Assembly (NCBI RefSeq): GCF_020165195.1
Contig: NZ_JAIUHR010000027.1
Span: 1-64,000, forward strand
DNA: 64,000 bases
Source of the DNA: Mesorhizobium sp. CA14
Lineage (GTDB): Bacteria; Pseudomonadota; Alphaproteobacteria; Rhizobiales; Rhizobiaceae
Direction: 5' to 3'
Shown in pieces: positions 1 to 7,655 of the stretch. The notes under the pieces were generated by a model. That model was not told where the DNA came from. It worked only from the letters and a program-made list of their open reading frames with translations, and did no database searches. Each line of letters begins with the position of its first letter. Position 1 is the stretch's first letter. Made by a program: the position numbers and the translations under genes.

Positions 1-69
1 GGCCGCCGCCGCGGACGGGGTGATCGCCCCATCCGCGGCGACCAACACAATGAACGATTCGCTATACAC

Positions 70-192
70 AAGGGGTGCTCCAGCGGAGCGAGACGCTGGC
101 AAACGTGCGTCTTCTCCGGCGTCGCCAAGCTGGAACACCCCTCATCCGTCGCCTTCGGCGACACCTTCTCCCACAAGGGGAGAAGGGGGAGC
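70..192. repeat. Palindromic intergenic repeat, family A
   Basis: This stretch is non-coding and contains the motifs cacccctcatccgtcgcctt and ccttctcccacaagggg, which recur near 11,889, 56,450 and 60,990. The copy near 61,040-61,125 also shares the flanking 'gagacgctggc' block, so the two are clearly related. The short ORFs that cross it are repeat-derived. The first ~69 bases hold nothing recognisable. Confidence 0.7.
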
Positions 193-537
193 CTACCCAT
201 TCACCGCCCTGCTGTCCGCCGGCGCCTCCGCCCTTTCCTCCATACCGTAATCGCGCACGACATGGGCGATGCGCAGACGGTAGCCGGCAAAGATGCCGCC
301 CCGGCCGGCCTGCTGGGCCTGCCGGTGCTCCGCGGTGTTGCGCCAGGCCTTCACCGCTTCCTCGTCGCGCCAGAAGGACAATGACAGCACCCGCTTCGGA
401 TCGGCGAGGCTCTGGAAACGCTCGACCGAGATGAAGCCGTCTATGCTCTCGAGCAGCGGTTTAAGCTCGGCGGCGATGCCGAGATAGGCATCGCGCTTGC
501 CTTCCGCCGGCTCGACCTCGAAGATGACAGCAATCAT
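193..537 (-). CDS. Antibiotic biosynthesis monooxygenase (ABM) domain protein
   Basis: This 114-aa protein has the layout of the ABM dimeric alpha/beta-barrel family: an N-terminal strand (MIAVIFEVEP), a 'LLESIDGFISVERF' helix-strand and the 'VLSLSFWRDEEAVKAWRN' core typical of small cofactor-free monooxygenases or haem-degrading-like proteins. Its substrate cannot be read from sequence. It is the second gene of a two-gene operon: its ATG (535-537) overlaps the TGA of the upstream NIPSNAP gene in an ATGA junction, so translation is probably coupled. The pair is divergent from an ArsR-type regulator that probably controls it. Confidence 0.8.
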   Translation of the reverse strand: MIAVIFEVEPAEGKRDAYLGIAAELKPLLESIDGFISVERFQSLADPKRVLSLSFWRDEEAVKAWRNTAEHRQAQQAGRGGIFAGYRLRIAHVVRDYGMEERAEAPADSRAVNG

Positions 538-902
538 GCCTCTGTTTCCTCCTTGACGGTCACGTCGGTGCGAAAGAACTGCCTTGGGCCATGCGGGCCG
601 GAGACCAGCTTCAGAAAGACGCGGTCCTCCTTCAAGATGAACTTCTCGCGCTTGGCGAATTCGTAATTTGCCTTGCCCGCCGGGTCGGCGGCAAGCCGGG
701 CACGATAGGCTTCATAGGCCGCGAGGCTCTCGATGTTGTAGGCGGCATACGCCGTGGTGGCCGAGCCTTCATGCGGCGCGTAATAGCCGATCAGGTCGGC
801 GCCGCAGCGCGGAATGGCCTGGCCCCAGGCCCGCGCATATTGCTCGAAGGCGGCCTTGCCGAACGGATCGATCTCGTAGCGGATGAAGCAGGTGATGGTC
901 AT
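534..902 (-). CDS. NIPSNAP family protein
   Basis: This 122-aa protein starts MTITCFIRYEIDP and carries the NIPSNAP dimeric alpha-beta barrel features: 'QYARAWGQAIPRCGADLIGYY', then 'AYNIESLAAYEAYRARLAAD' and a C-terminal 'KEDRVFLK' strand. The biochemical role of bacterial NIPSNAP proteins is unknown. The open frame continues upstream to 1256, but the ATG at 902 fits the family start, and a longer version would run through the regulator gene. It is the first gene of an operon with the ABM gene (ATGA overlap) and diverges from the ArsR-type gene at 1072. Confidence 0.8.
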   Translation of the reverse strand: MTITCFIRYEIDPFGKAAFEQYARAWGQAIPRCGADLIGYYAPHEGSATTAYAAYNIESLAAYEAYRARLAADPAGKANYEFAKREKFILKEDRVFLKLVSGPHGPRQFFRTDVTVKEETEA

Positions 903-984
903 GTCGGTCTCCTCGTCCGTTGGTGTTCGACGACGACGGTTCGATCGCGGTCGAAACATCGTCTCCGTCATTGTGCCAGGCATT

Positions 985-1048
985 CTCCTGTCAGGAGTGT
1001 TTGCCCGGGCTGCTTGAGATGACCCCAGAATAATGCTTACCTGACAGG
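985..1048. promoter_or_regulatory. Pair of palindromes, candidate ArsR-type operator
   Basis: Two related palindromes lie between the divergent NIPSNAP and ArsR genes: CTCCTGTCAGGAG at 985-997 and CCTGACAGG at 1040-1048. They share the core CCTGNCAGG and flanking ATGCTT/GCATT bases. A repeated dyad in the intergenic space beside an ArsR-type gene is the expected form of its operator. That the regulator binds here is inference. Confidence 0.55.
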
Positions 1049-1071
1049 AATGCTTCGATGAGGATCGAACC

Positions 1072-1746
1072 ATGCGTGAAGGACCGGACATTGCCCGCAT
1101 CGCCAGCCTGGTCGGCGACCCGGCGCGCGCCAATATGCTCAATGCCCTCATGGGGGGCACGGCGCTGACGGCGTCGGAACTGGCACTGGAGGCCGGCGTG
1201 TCGCTGCCCACCGCTTCCTCGCATCTGTCGAAGCTGATGGAGGGCGGGCTGCTCACCTTGGCCAGCCAGGGCCGCCACCGCTATTACGGCCTCGCCAGCG
1301 CGCAAGTGGCCGGCATGATCGAGGCGATCATCGGCGTCGCCGAGGCGGTCCGCCCGAAACGCGTGCGGCCCGGTCCGCGCGATGCTGCGATGCGCGTGGC
1401 GCGCGTCTGCTACGATCACCTCGCCGGCGAGCAGGCGGTGGCGATGCTCGACCGGCTGTTCGACAGAAAGCTGTTACTGCGCGAGGACAATCAGATAAGG
1501 CTTTCGCCAGCCGGCGCCTCGCATTTTTCCGCGCTCGGCATCGAGACTCATGCCAAGGCGCGGCGGCCGGTGTGCCGCGCCTGTCTCGACTGGAGCGTGC
1601 GGCGCTCGCATCTGGCCGGCACGCTGGGCGCCGCCATCCTCGACAAGATCATCGCGGAGAAATGGGCGCGGCGCGAGAAGGACAGCCGCGCCGTGGTGTT
1701 CTCGCCGACAGGTAGGCAGGCGTTTGAACGGGTGTTTCTCTCCTAG
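1072..1746 (+). CDS. ArsR family winged-helix transcriptional regulator
   Basis: This 224-aa protein has an N-terminal ArsR helix-turn-helix: 'IASLVGDPARANMLNALMGG', the recognition region 'LTASELALEAGVSLPTASSHLSKL' and the wing 'GLLTLASQGRHRYYGLAS' within residues ~5-80. The long C-terminal half includes 'VCRACLDWSVRRSHLAGTLGAAI', which is typical of the ArsR subgroup with an extra helical domain. No clear metal-binding CxC motif is present in the HTH, so a metal sensor is not implied. A GAGG ribosome-binding site lies ~9 nt before the ATG. It is divergent from the NIPSNAP-ABM operon, its probable target. Confidence 0.85.
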   Translation: MREGPDIARIASLVGDPARANMLNALMGGTALTASELALEAGVSLPTASSHLSKLMEGGLLTLASQGRHRYYGLASAQVAGMIEAIIGVAEAVRPKRVRPGPRDAAMRVARVCYDHLAGEQAVAMLDRLFDRKLLLREDNQIRLSPAGASHFSALGIETHAKARRPVCRACLDWSVRRSHLAGTLGAAILDKIIAEKWARREKDSRAVVFSPTGRQAFERVFLS

Positions 1747-1775
1747 GCGGGCAATTTCGCGATGCTGGCGGGACA

Positions 1776-2046
1776 GCATGGCAGCTTGGCGCATGCATTG
1801 TCCAATGTAGCACTGGTCGACCCCCACTCCGTCTCGGCTTCGCCGAGCCACCTCTCCCCCGATCGACGGGGTAGAGGAAGGCGCCAAGCCTTTTGCCGTC
1901 AACGCGCGTCCAGCAACGCTCCCTTCCTTTCCCTCCGGAGGGGGAAAGGTGGCGCTGCGAAGCAGCGACGGATTGGGGGAACCACGTGGCGATCAAGCCT
2001 CGGCCTGATCAGTCGCGCCAGTCACAGAAGATACGTTGCATAGCAT
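1776..2046. repeat. ~270-bp dispersed repeat, family E, copy 1
   Basis: This block fills most of the 369-bp gap between the ArsR gene and ligD. It matches 30,683-30,951 almost throughout, beginning gcatggcagcttggcgcatg. Within it, ccccactccgtctcggcttc and the later aggtggcgctgcgaagcagc form imperfect inverted ends around a variable centre. It looks like a non-coding MITE-like or RIME-like element. No transposase is present. Confidence 0.85.
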
Positions 2047-2115
2047 AGACAAAGTGGGGGAGATGTCCGGGAGGACAGGAGGGGGCGCGAAGGATCGCGA
2101 CGCTCGTTGCGCCAG

Positions 2116-4608
2116 CTAATTCCGCTTCAGCGCCTTCCCGAGCTTGAAGAACTCCTTCCAGGGATCGGCCCTCTTCAACTGTGCCAGCGTGGAGGCATCG
2201 CCAAGCGGGAACGCGTTCGGCGCAAGCCCTTTCTCGATCTCCGGCCAGGTCACCGGCATCGATATCGTCGCGCCCTTCTTGGCGCGCGAGGAATAGGGCG
2301 CGACCGTGGTCGCGCCGCGGCCGTTGCGCAGATAGTCGACGAAGATCTTTCCGGTGCGCGCCTTCTTCGACAATGTCGAGGTGTATCGGTCGGGCGCAGC
2401 CTGCTCCAGGGCGCGGGCGAAATCATGCGCGAAATCCTTGACCTCGTCCCACTCCGCCGACGGCTTCAGCGGCACCAGCACATGATAGCCCTTGCCGCCG
2501 GAAGTCTTGACCAGGTTGGGCAGCGACAGCTCGTCGAGCTGCTTGTGGATGTCGAGCGCCGCCTCGCGCACGCGGCCGACATCGACGCCTTCGTCCGGAT
2601 CGAGATCGAAGATGATCTGATCCGGCTTTTCCAGCTGATCGATGGTCGAGCCCCAGATATGCACCTCGACCACGCCGTACTGGACCAGCGCCGCCAGCCC
2701 GTCGAAATCCTTGATGTAGAGGATCTCCTCGCCATCGGTCGGGTCTTTCATGCGGGCGATCTTGTCGCTCATGCCAGGCGAGGCGTGTTTCTGGAAGAAG
2801 CGCTGGCCGTGGATGCCATCCGGCGCGCGCACCAGGCTCAGCGGCCGGTTGACGACGAATTCAGCCATGCGCGGCCAGACCAGCGCGTAGTGATCGAGCA
2901 AGTCCTGTTTCGAAACCTTCTCGTCGGGCCACAGCAGCTTGTCGGGATGCGAGAGTTTTATCGAGGTTTTCGCCGCTCCGGCCGAGGTCTTGGCGGGTTT
3001 TGCGCCCGGCTTTGCTTCGCTCCCGGCCTGCTTCGGCTTTTCCTGCACGACTTCCTCCGCCGGCTTGTCCTCGCGAAGCCCCTGGAAGGAGGCGTGGCGG
3101 ATTATACGGTCTGATGTCCAGCTGCGGAACTCCACCTCGCCGACAAGTTCCGGCTTGACGAAGGTGAGGCCCTTGCCCTTGGGCACCGCGGTCGAGAAAG
3201 GCGAGGTCTTCGTCTCGATGCTATCGAGCTTCTTTTTCAGATCCGTCATCACCTTGCCGGAAAAACCGGTACCGACGCGGCCGGCATAATGCAGCTTGCC
3301 GCCTTCATTGAAGCCGACCAGCAGCGAGCGCAGGCCGCGGCCGGTCTTGTCCGAAGGCAGATAGCCGCCGATGACGAATTCCTGCCTGAGCGTGCATTTC
3401 GACTTGATCCAGCTGAGACCCCGCCCACTGCGATAGGGCGCATCGGCGCGCTTCGACACCACGCCTTCCAGGCCCATGCGGCAGACATGCTGCAGCATGA
3501 TCTTGCCGGGTTCGTGGAAATGATCGCTGAAGCGCAGCGCCGAATCTTCCGGCTGCTCGCCGAGCAGCTCGGCCAGCGCCTGCTTGCGCTCGACCAGCGG
3601 CTCGCGGCGCAGATCCTCGCCGTCGAGCCGCATCAGGTCGAAGACATAATAGATGAAGCGGTCGGCGCGGCGCGCCGACAGATCCGCCTGCAGCAACGGG
3701 AAGGACGACACGCCGCTGTCGGCGAGCACCACGATCTCGCCGTCGATGATGGCGTCGCGGCATTTCAATTTGGCCAGCGCGGCGGTAACCGGCCCCTCGA
3801 ATTTACCGGTCCAGTCGAGGCCGGCGCGAGTGAGCAGCCTGACCTCGCTGCCTTCTATCTGCGCCTGCATGCGGTAGCCGTCGAATTTCACTTCGTGCAG
3901 CCAGTCATCGCCGCCGGGTGCTTCCTTCTCCAGCGTCGCCAATTGCGGCTCGATGAATTCGAGGCGCCTCACCTGCCCGGCCTTGGCTTTGGCAGGCTTG
4001 TTCGATTGCCAGACTTTCGGTGTCTGCCCCTTGGCGGCCTTGCCCTCACCGACTTCCTCGATGGTCAGGCCGGATTTAACCGAGCGAGGCTCCTCCACCA
4101 GAATGTCCTCGCCGGGTCGGGCGGCGGCGTCATCGGATTTGATCAGCAGCCAATTGTCGCGCTTCTCGCCGGGGCGGAGCCTCAGCCTAACCAGATGCCA
4201 GCGGCCGTTGAGCTTGTGTCCTTGCAGTTCGAAGTCGATATGGCCCTTCTTCATGCCCTTGGCCGGATCGCCATCCGGCGTCCATGTGCCTTCGTCCCAG
4301 ACCAGGACCGAGCCGCCGCCATATTGGCCCTTCGGAATGGTGCCTTCGAAGGAAGCGTAGTCGATCGGATGATCCTCGACATGCACGGCCAGCCGCTTCT
4401 CATGCGGGTCGAGGCTCGGGCCGCGTGTCACCGCCCAGCTCCACAACACGCCCTCATGCTCCAGGCGGAAATCGTAATGAAGCCGCGTAGCGGCATGTTT
4501 CTGGACGACGAAGATGCCGCCGGCCTGCTTGCCGCGCTTGACCTTGCCGGCCGGCTCGGCGGTTTTCTTGAAGTCGCGTTTGGCGTGATATTGTTCGAGG
4601 CTGGCCAT
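2116..4608 (-). CDS. ligD: Multifunctional DNA ligase D (NHEJ)
   Basis: This 830-aa protein seals double-strand breaks with Ku. Three domains are visible in order: an N-terminal 3'-phosphoesterase ('ATRLHYDFRLEHEGVLWSWA', 'DHPIDYASFEGTIPKGQYGG', residues ~25-185); an ATP-dependent ligase with nucleotidyl lysine in 'EVKFDGYRMQ' and a C-terminal OB region ('KCTLRQEFVIGGY', ~230-540); and a C-terminal primase/polymerase of the LigD_N/PrimPol type ('IIFDLDPDEG', 'KTSGGKGYHVLVPL', ~565-830). I chose the ATG at 4608 (MASLEQYHAKRDF); the frame is open to 4707 inside ku, but that extension is basic and unlike the family. The gene follows ku with a 13-nt gap and probably shares its EcfG-type promoter. 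Confidence 0.95.
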   Translation of the reverse strand: MASLEQYHAKRDFKKTAEPAGKVKRGKQAGGIFVVQKHAATRLHYDFRLEHEGVLWSWAVTRGPSLDPHEKRLAVHVEDHPIDYASFEGTIPKGQYGGGSVLVWDEGTWTPDGDPAKGMKKGHIDFELQGHKLNGRWHLVRLRLRPGEKRDNWLLIKSDDAAARPGEDILVEEPRSVKSGLTIEEVGEGKAAKGQTPKVWQSNKPAKAKAGQVRRLEFIEPQLATLEKEAPGGDDWLHEVKFDGYRMQAQIEGSEVRLLTRAGLDWTGKFEGPVTAALAKLKCRDAIIDGEIVVLADSGVSSFPLLQADLSARRADRFIYYVFDLMRLDGEDLRREPLVERKQALAELLGEQPEDSALRFSDHFHEPGKIMLQHVCRMGLEGVVSKRADAPYRSGRGLSWIKSKCTLRQEFVIGGYLPSDKTGRGLRSLLVGFNEGGKLHYAGRVGTGFSGKVMTDLKKKLDSIETKTSPFSTAVPKGKGLTFVKPELVGEVEFRSWTSDRIIRHASFQGLREDKPAEEVVQEKPKQAGSEAKPGAKPAKTSAGAAKTSIKLSHPDKLLWPDEKVSKQDLLDHYALVWPRMAEFVVNRPLSLVRAPDGIHGQRFFQKHASPGMSDKIARMKDPTDGEEILYIKDFDGLAALVQYGVVEVHIWGSTIDQLEKPDQIIFDLDPDEGVDVGRVREAALDIHKQLDELSLPNLVKTSGGKGYHVLVPLKPSAEWDEVKDFAHDFARALEQAAPDRYTSTLSKKARTGKIFVDYLRNGRGATTVAPYSSRAKKGATISMPVTWPEIEKGLAPNAFPLGDASTLAQLKRADPWKEFFKLGKALKRN

Positions 4609-4621
4609 CGGCTCGGGCTCC

Positions 4622-5482
4622 CTATGCGGACTTGCGCTTCGGCGCGGCCTTGGCCCTCGCCCGTTTGGCCGGCGCTTTGGACGATGCCTTGCCGGCTTTG
4701 CCGTCATCCGCGTTGAGGCTCTTCTTCAGCGCGTCGAACAGATTGACGACATTGGACGGTTTTGGCGAAGCCTTGGCCTTTGGCGCCTTTCTGCCGGCCT
4801 TCCTGGCGCGGATCAGCTCGAGCAGCGATTCCTCGTAGCGATCCCTGAACTTGGCGGGGTCGAACTTCGCCTTCTTGTTGTCGATGATGTGCTCGGCCAG
4901 CTCGACCATCTCGCCGTCGAGCTTCGCGGACTGGATATCGGCGAAGATGCCGGACGGGTCGCGCACCGTATCGCCATAGCGCAGCGTCGTCAGCAGCATG
5001 CCTTTGCCGAACGGCTCGATCATCGCCGGGCGCTCGCGCTGATAGAGCACGATGCGGGCGAGGCCGGCCATTTTCTTCTCGGCAAGGGCATCGCGAATGA
5101 CGGCGAAAGCCTCCTCCGACACCTTGTCGGCCGGCGAGACGTAATAGGGCGTGTCGAGATAAACCTGGTCGATCGAAGCCTTGTCGACGAAGCCGTTCAG
5201 ATCGAGCGTGTGCGAGGACTCGATCTGGACCGCCTCGATATCCTCGTCCTCGATGCGGATGAATTCGTCCTTGCCGACCTCGAAACCCCTGACCTCCTCA
5301 TCCTCTTCAAGCGGCTTGCCGCTTTTCTGGTCGACATAGACACGCCTGACCCTGTTGCCGGTCTTGCGGTTGAGGATGTGGAAGGACACTTTTTCGGCGT
5401 GGGTGATGACGTTGCTCAGTTCGATGGCGCAGGTGACCAGTGAAAGCTTGAGATAACCGCTCCAGGCGGGGCGCGGCGCCAT
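4622..5482 (-). CDS. ku: Non-homologous end joining protein Ku
   Basis: This 286-aa bacterial Ku homodimer subunit has the Ku core 'WSGYLKLSLVTCAIEL', the 'KTGNRVRRVYVDQKSGKPLEEDE' strand region and 'DTPYYVSPADKVSEEAFAVIRDAL' across residues ~8-215. It ends in a lysine/alanine-rich tail ('KAGRKAPKAKASPKPS' to 'APKRKSA') of the kind that recruits LigD and binds DNA. It is immediately upstream of ligD on the same strand. An EcfG-like promoter (GGAAC-N17-CGTT) lies 32-57 bp upstream, suggesting induction in the general stress response. Confidence 0.95.
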   Translation of the reverse strand: MAPRPAWSGYLKLSLVTCAIELSNVITHAEKVSFHILNRKTGNRVRRVYVDQKSGKPLEEDEEVRGFEVGKDEFIRIEDEDIEAVQIESSHTLDLNGFVDKASIDQVYLDTPYYVSPADKVSEEAFAVIRDALAEKKMAGLARIVLYQRERPAMIEPFGKGMLLTTLRYGDTVRDPSGIFADIQSAKLDGEMVELAEHIIDNKKAKFDPAKFRDRYEESLLELIRARKAGRKAPKAKASPKPSNVVNLFDALKKSLNADDGKAGKASSKAPAKRARAKAAPKRKSA

Positions 5483-5513
5483 GACGAACTCCTTGCAGCA
5501 TCGGACAAACCGA

Positions 5514-5539
5514 AACGGCCGGAGCGCCGCTTCGGTTCC
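5514..5539 (-). promoter_or_regulatory. EcfG-type general stress promoter for ku-ligD
   Basis: Reading the minus strand, GGAAC (5539-5535) is followed by 17 nt and CGTT (5517-5514). This matches the alphaproteobacterial EcfG (RpoE2) consensus GGAAC-N16/17-CGTT. The spacing to the ku ATG (5482) leaves a short leader of ~25 nt. Confidence 0.7.
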
Positions 5540-5550
5540 CGGACAGGAAA

Positions 5551-5570
5551 GCCGGCGCGAGGGGCGCCGG
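5551..5570 (-). terminator. Putative terminator of the ferritin-like gene
   Basis: A stem of CCGGCGC/GCGCCGG (7 bp, 5-nt loop) lies 17 nt past the stop codon of the DUF892 gene and is followed on the minus strand by CTTTCC. The T-tract is short, so termination may be weak. It separates the gene from ku. Confidence 0.5.
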
Positions 5571-5586
5571 TCTTAAGTGGGCTCGG

Positions 5587-6093
5587 CTATTCGGCCGCCT
5601 GCAGGTTCACCTTGCTTTCGGCGATCTCGGTGAGCTTGCGGTCGGTCGCCTCTTCTTCCTTAAGGTTCTTGGCCAGCACGTTGGCGCAGTCGCTGCGGCC
5701 AAGCTGCTTGGCCCAGGCGATCAGCGTGCCGTAACGCGTTATCTCGTAATGCTCGACGGCCTGCGCGGAGGCGATCAGCGCCGCATCGAGGACTTCCTTG
5801 TCGTCGACATCGCCGCTGACCTCGTCGGCCTCTTCGAGGATGCCGTCGATGGCCGGGCAGTTGACGGTCTTTGCCTTGACACCGTGCAGCTCGAACACCT
5901 GCTCGACCCGCTCGATATGACCCTTGGTCTGCGTGAGATGCTTCTCGAAGCCGGCTTTCAATTGCGGATCGGTCGCCTTGTCGATCATCTTCGGCAGCGA
6001 TTTCTCGATCTGCTTTTCGGCATAATAGATGTCGCGCAGCGTGTGGATGAAGAGATCGTCCAGCGTCTTGATGTCTTTCGAAAAGAAGCCCAT
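5587..6093 (-). CDS. Ferritin-like DUF892 (YciE/YciF-type) protein
   Basis: This 168-aa all-helical protein starts MGFFSKDIKTLDDLFIHTLR. It carries the DUF892 four-helix signature: 'DIYYAEKQIEKSLPKMIDKA', 'GFEKHLTQTKGHIERVEQVF', 'ASAQAVEHYEITRYGTLIAWA' and 'NLKEEEATDRKLTEIAE'. The spaced Glu/His residues could hold a di-iron site. Family members are stress-induced and of poorly known function. I chose the ATG at 6093, because the open frame extends to 6381 only through low-quality sequence. An EcfG-type promoter sits ~92 bp upstream, consistent with general-stress control together with ku-ligD. Confidence 0.9.
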   Translation of the reverse strand: MGFFSKDIKTLDDLFIHTLRDIYYAEKQIEKSLPKMIDKATDPQLKAGFEKHLTQTKGHIERVEQVFELHGVKAKTVNCPAIDGILEEADEVSGDVDDKEVLDAALIASAQAVEHYEITRYGTLIAWAKQLGRSDCANVLAKNLKEEEATDRKLTEIAESKVNLQAAE

Positions 6094-6184
6094 GGCGGTT
6101 GCCTTTCCATGTTTCGCATTGTCGGGAAGTTGCGCGGCGGGACAGCCGTCAACACGGCCGGGTTCGCTCCGGCCTCGCGGGGTC

Positions 6185-6209
6185 AACGTCGGCTTCCGTG
6201 ACAGGTTCC
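6185..6209 (-). promoter_or_regulatory. EcfG-type general stress promoter for the ferritin-like gene
   Basis: On the minus strand GGAAC (6209-6205), 16 nt, then CGTT (6188-6185) match the EcfG consensus exactly. The predicted leader to the ATG at 6093 is ~85 nt. The remainder of the 6094-6492 gap shows no gene; it contains the palindrome GGAAATTTCC at ~6231-6240. Confidence 0.75.
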
Positions 6210-6492
6210 TGGCCGCCGGGCCGCGCGAAAGGAAATTTCCTGTCACTGGCCGAACGTGAAACAGAAGCGCGGCCAAGCGACATCGGAACGAAACATATGT
6301 GATGCAAAAGTCACACGAGCCGGAAACGCGACGAAAGGCGCCGAAAGACCGCGAATCAGCCGCAATCCGGCCACGATGCAACGCGTTTCGGACCAGAAAT
6401 TAACATCACGTTCACCGACTATTCACGCCTCGACGCTATGCTCTCGAACAATTCGGACGGGACATCCGAAAGCGGGACAGGGACAGGGTAAA

Positions 6493-6639
6493 ATGAACTT
6501 CTGGAATCAGATCGCCGGCTATGCCGCCGCCATTCGCGAATTCGTCGCGCCGACCTATCGGCCGGAGCGCTACTACATGCGCGGCCCGGGTCCGGCCTGC
6601 GCGCGCCGCGGCAACTCGCTGGGCGTCAGCGCAAACTGA
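6493..6639 (+). CDS. Small hypothetical protein (48 aa)
   Basis: I do not recognise this ORF (starts MNFWNQIAGYAAAIREFVAP, ends ARRGNSLGVSAN). It is preceded by a purine-rich GGGACAGGG tract 4 nt before the ATG. The peptide has an amphipathic N-terminal helix and a basic TYRPERYY segment. The gap between 6093 and 6876 is otherwise empty, which allows a real small gene. With only 48 codons in G+C-rich DNA, chance cannot be excluded. Confidence 0.35.
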   Translation: MNFWNQIAGYAAAIREFVAPTYRPERYYMRGPGPACARRGNSLGVSAN

Positions 6640-6640
6640 C

Positions 6641-6766
6641 ATGACCAGCCTGCGCGCCCACCACAGCCGCATCTGCCGGCCGGCCGCCGACCAGCGTGCC
6701 ACGACCTATCGCGCCGAGCGCCTGACGCTCGCCGCCAACTGGCGTGCGACAACGCCGCGACTTTGA
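6641..6766 (+). CDS. Very small ORF (41 aa), doubtful
   Basis: This ORF starts 1 nt after the stop of the 48-aa ORF (MTSLRAHHSRICRPAADQ...). It contains TTYRAERL, which resembles PTYRPERY in the preceding ORF; the underlying DNA is also alike (gacctatcg..c...gagcgc). It may be a decayed duplicate or noise. No good ribosome-binding site is visible. Confidence 0.15.
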   Translation: MTSLRAHHSRICRPAADQRATTYRAERLTLAANWRATTPRL

Positions 6767-6802
6767 CGCCGCCGCCGGCTGGCTTAGTGTATCCCCAGTT
6801 TG

Positions 6803-6851
6803 ACGCAATTCCGGACGGAAAACCGCTCACACTTTTCCTGGAATTGCTTTA
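6803..6851. repeat. Short palindromic repeat, family D
   Basis: The ends caattcc and ggaattg bracket the internal ggacggaaaaccgc...cacttttcct. The same unit is found at 19,237-19,280, in inverted/variant form at 25,722-25,761, and as a half copy at 42,262-42,299. It sits 25 nt upstream of the DCC-family gene. Confidence 0.75.
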
Positions 6852-6875
6852 GGGACACAAGCAGCCGGGGCCGCA

Positions 6876-7328
6876 ATGACCGATCTGCCCGAACCGAACC
6901 GTCCCGCCTCCCCGCGCCAAACTTATGACGCCCGCCAGCCGCTGATCGTCTTCGACGGCGTCTGCGTGTTCTGCTCGGGTTTCGTCCAGCTCATCCTCAA
7001 GCTCGACCGGAAAAAACGCTTCCGCTTCGCCACGGCGCAATCGCGGCTCGGCGAGGCGTTGTTTCGTGAGCACGGCCTGCCGACCGACGATTACGACAGC
7101 AACCTCGCCATCCTCGACGGCACGGCCTTCACGAAGCTCGACAGTTTCGTCGCCGTCATGGCCGCGCTCGGCTGGCCATGGCGCGCCGCGGAGGCGCTGC
7201 TCATCCTGCCGCGGCCGCTGCGGGACTGGCTCTACGACCGCGTAGCCAGGAACCGCTACGCGCTGTTCGGCCGGAAAGACAGTTGCGAGATACCTTCGGC
7301 CGAGTTGCGGGAGCGGCTGATCGGCTAA
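6876..7328 (+). CDS. DCC family thiol-disulfide oxidoreductase-like protein (DUF393)
   Basis: This 150-aa protein has the family-defining motif 'IVFDGVCVFCSGFVQLIL' (residues ~24-41), in which D-x-V-C-V-F-C gives a DxxCxxC thioredoxin-like active site. It is followed by 'FRFATAQSRLGEALFREHGL' and the C-terminal 'RNRYALFGRKDSCEIP' typical of DUF393. Substrates of the family are unknown. It stands alone downstream of a family D repeat; the next gene is only a remnant. Confidence 0.85.
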   Translation: MTDLPEPNRPASPRQTYDARQPLIVFDGVCVFCSGFVQLILKLDRKKRFRFATAQSRLGEALFREHGLPTDDYDSNLAILDGTAFTKLDSFVAVMAALGWPWRAAEALLILPRPLRDWLYDRVARNRYALFGRKDSCEIPSAELRERLIG

Positions 7329-7349
7329 CGGCATGACTGGGGCAAAAGC

Positions 7350-7475
7350 ATGAAGCTTCTCATCATTGGCGGCTACGGCACCTTCGGCGGGCGCATCGAC
7401 CAGCTCCTGGAGAACGAGCCGCAGCGGCCTTGTCGCGCAACTCACCGGCATACGTCGAACACGGCGGCTGGCTAG
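7350..7475 (+). pseudogene. 5' remnant of a saccharopine dehydrogenase-type oxidoreductase gene
   Basis: The first ~23 codons read MKLLIIGGYGTFGGRIDQLL, a textbook Rossmann GxxGxxG start like that of saccharopine dehydrogenase NADP-binding proteins. The reading then turns into unrelated residues and stops at 7475. Nothing downstream to 7655 continues the domain in any frame I could follow. This looks like a gene truncated by deletion, leaving only its 5' end in the 7329-7655 gap. Confidence 0.55.
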
Positions 7476-7655
7476 AACCGGCCCGTGCTCCGACCGCGGC
7501 GGAGACACCCAAGGCGGTCACGGCGGGCTGACGTGCCGTCCTTGCGCCCGTCACGGCAACGGGCGAAAATTTTTCCGGCACCTGTCGAAATCGGCCGAGG
7601 CCGCACGACATAGGCCGGCACGCGACGATGCGGCCTTCAAGAACGGGAGAAGACC

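Noticed and set aside
20..434. Short plus-strand ORFs at the window start
   Set aside because: They cross a family A repeat and oppose the ABM gene.
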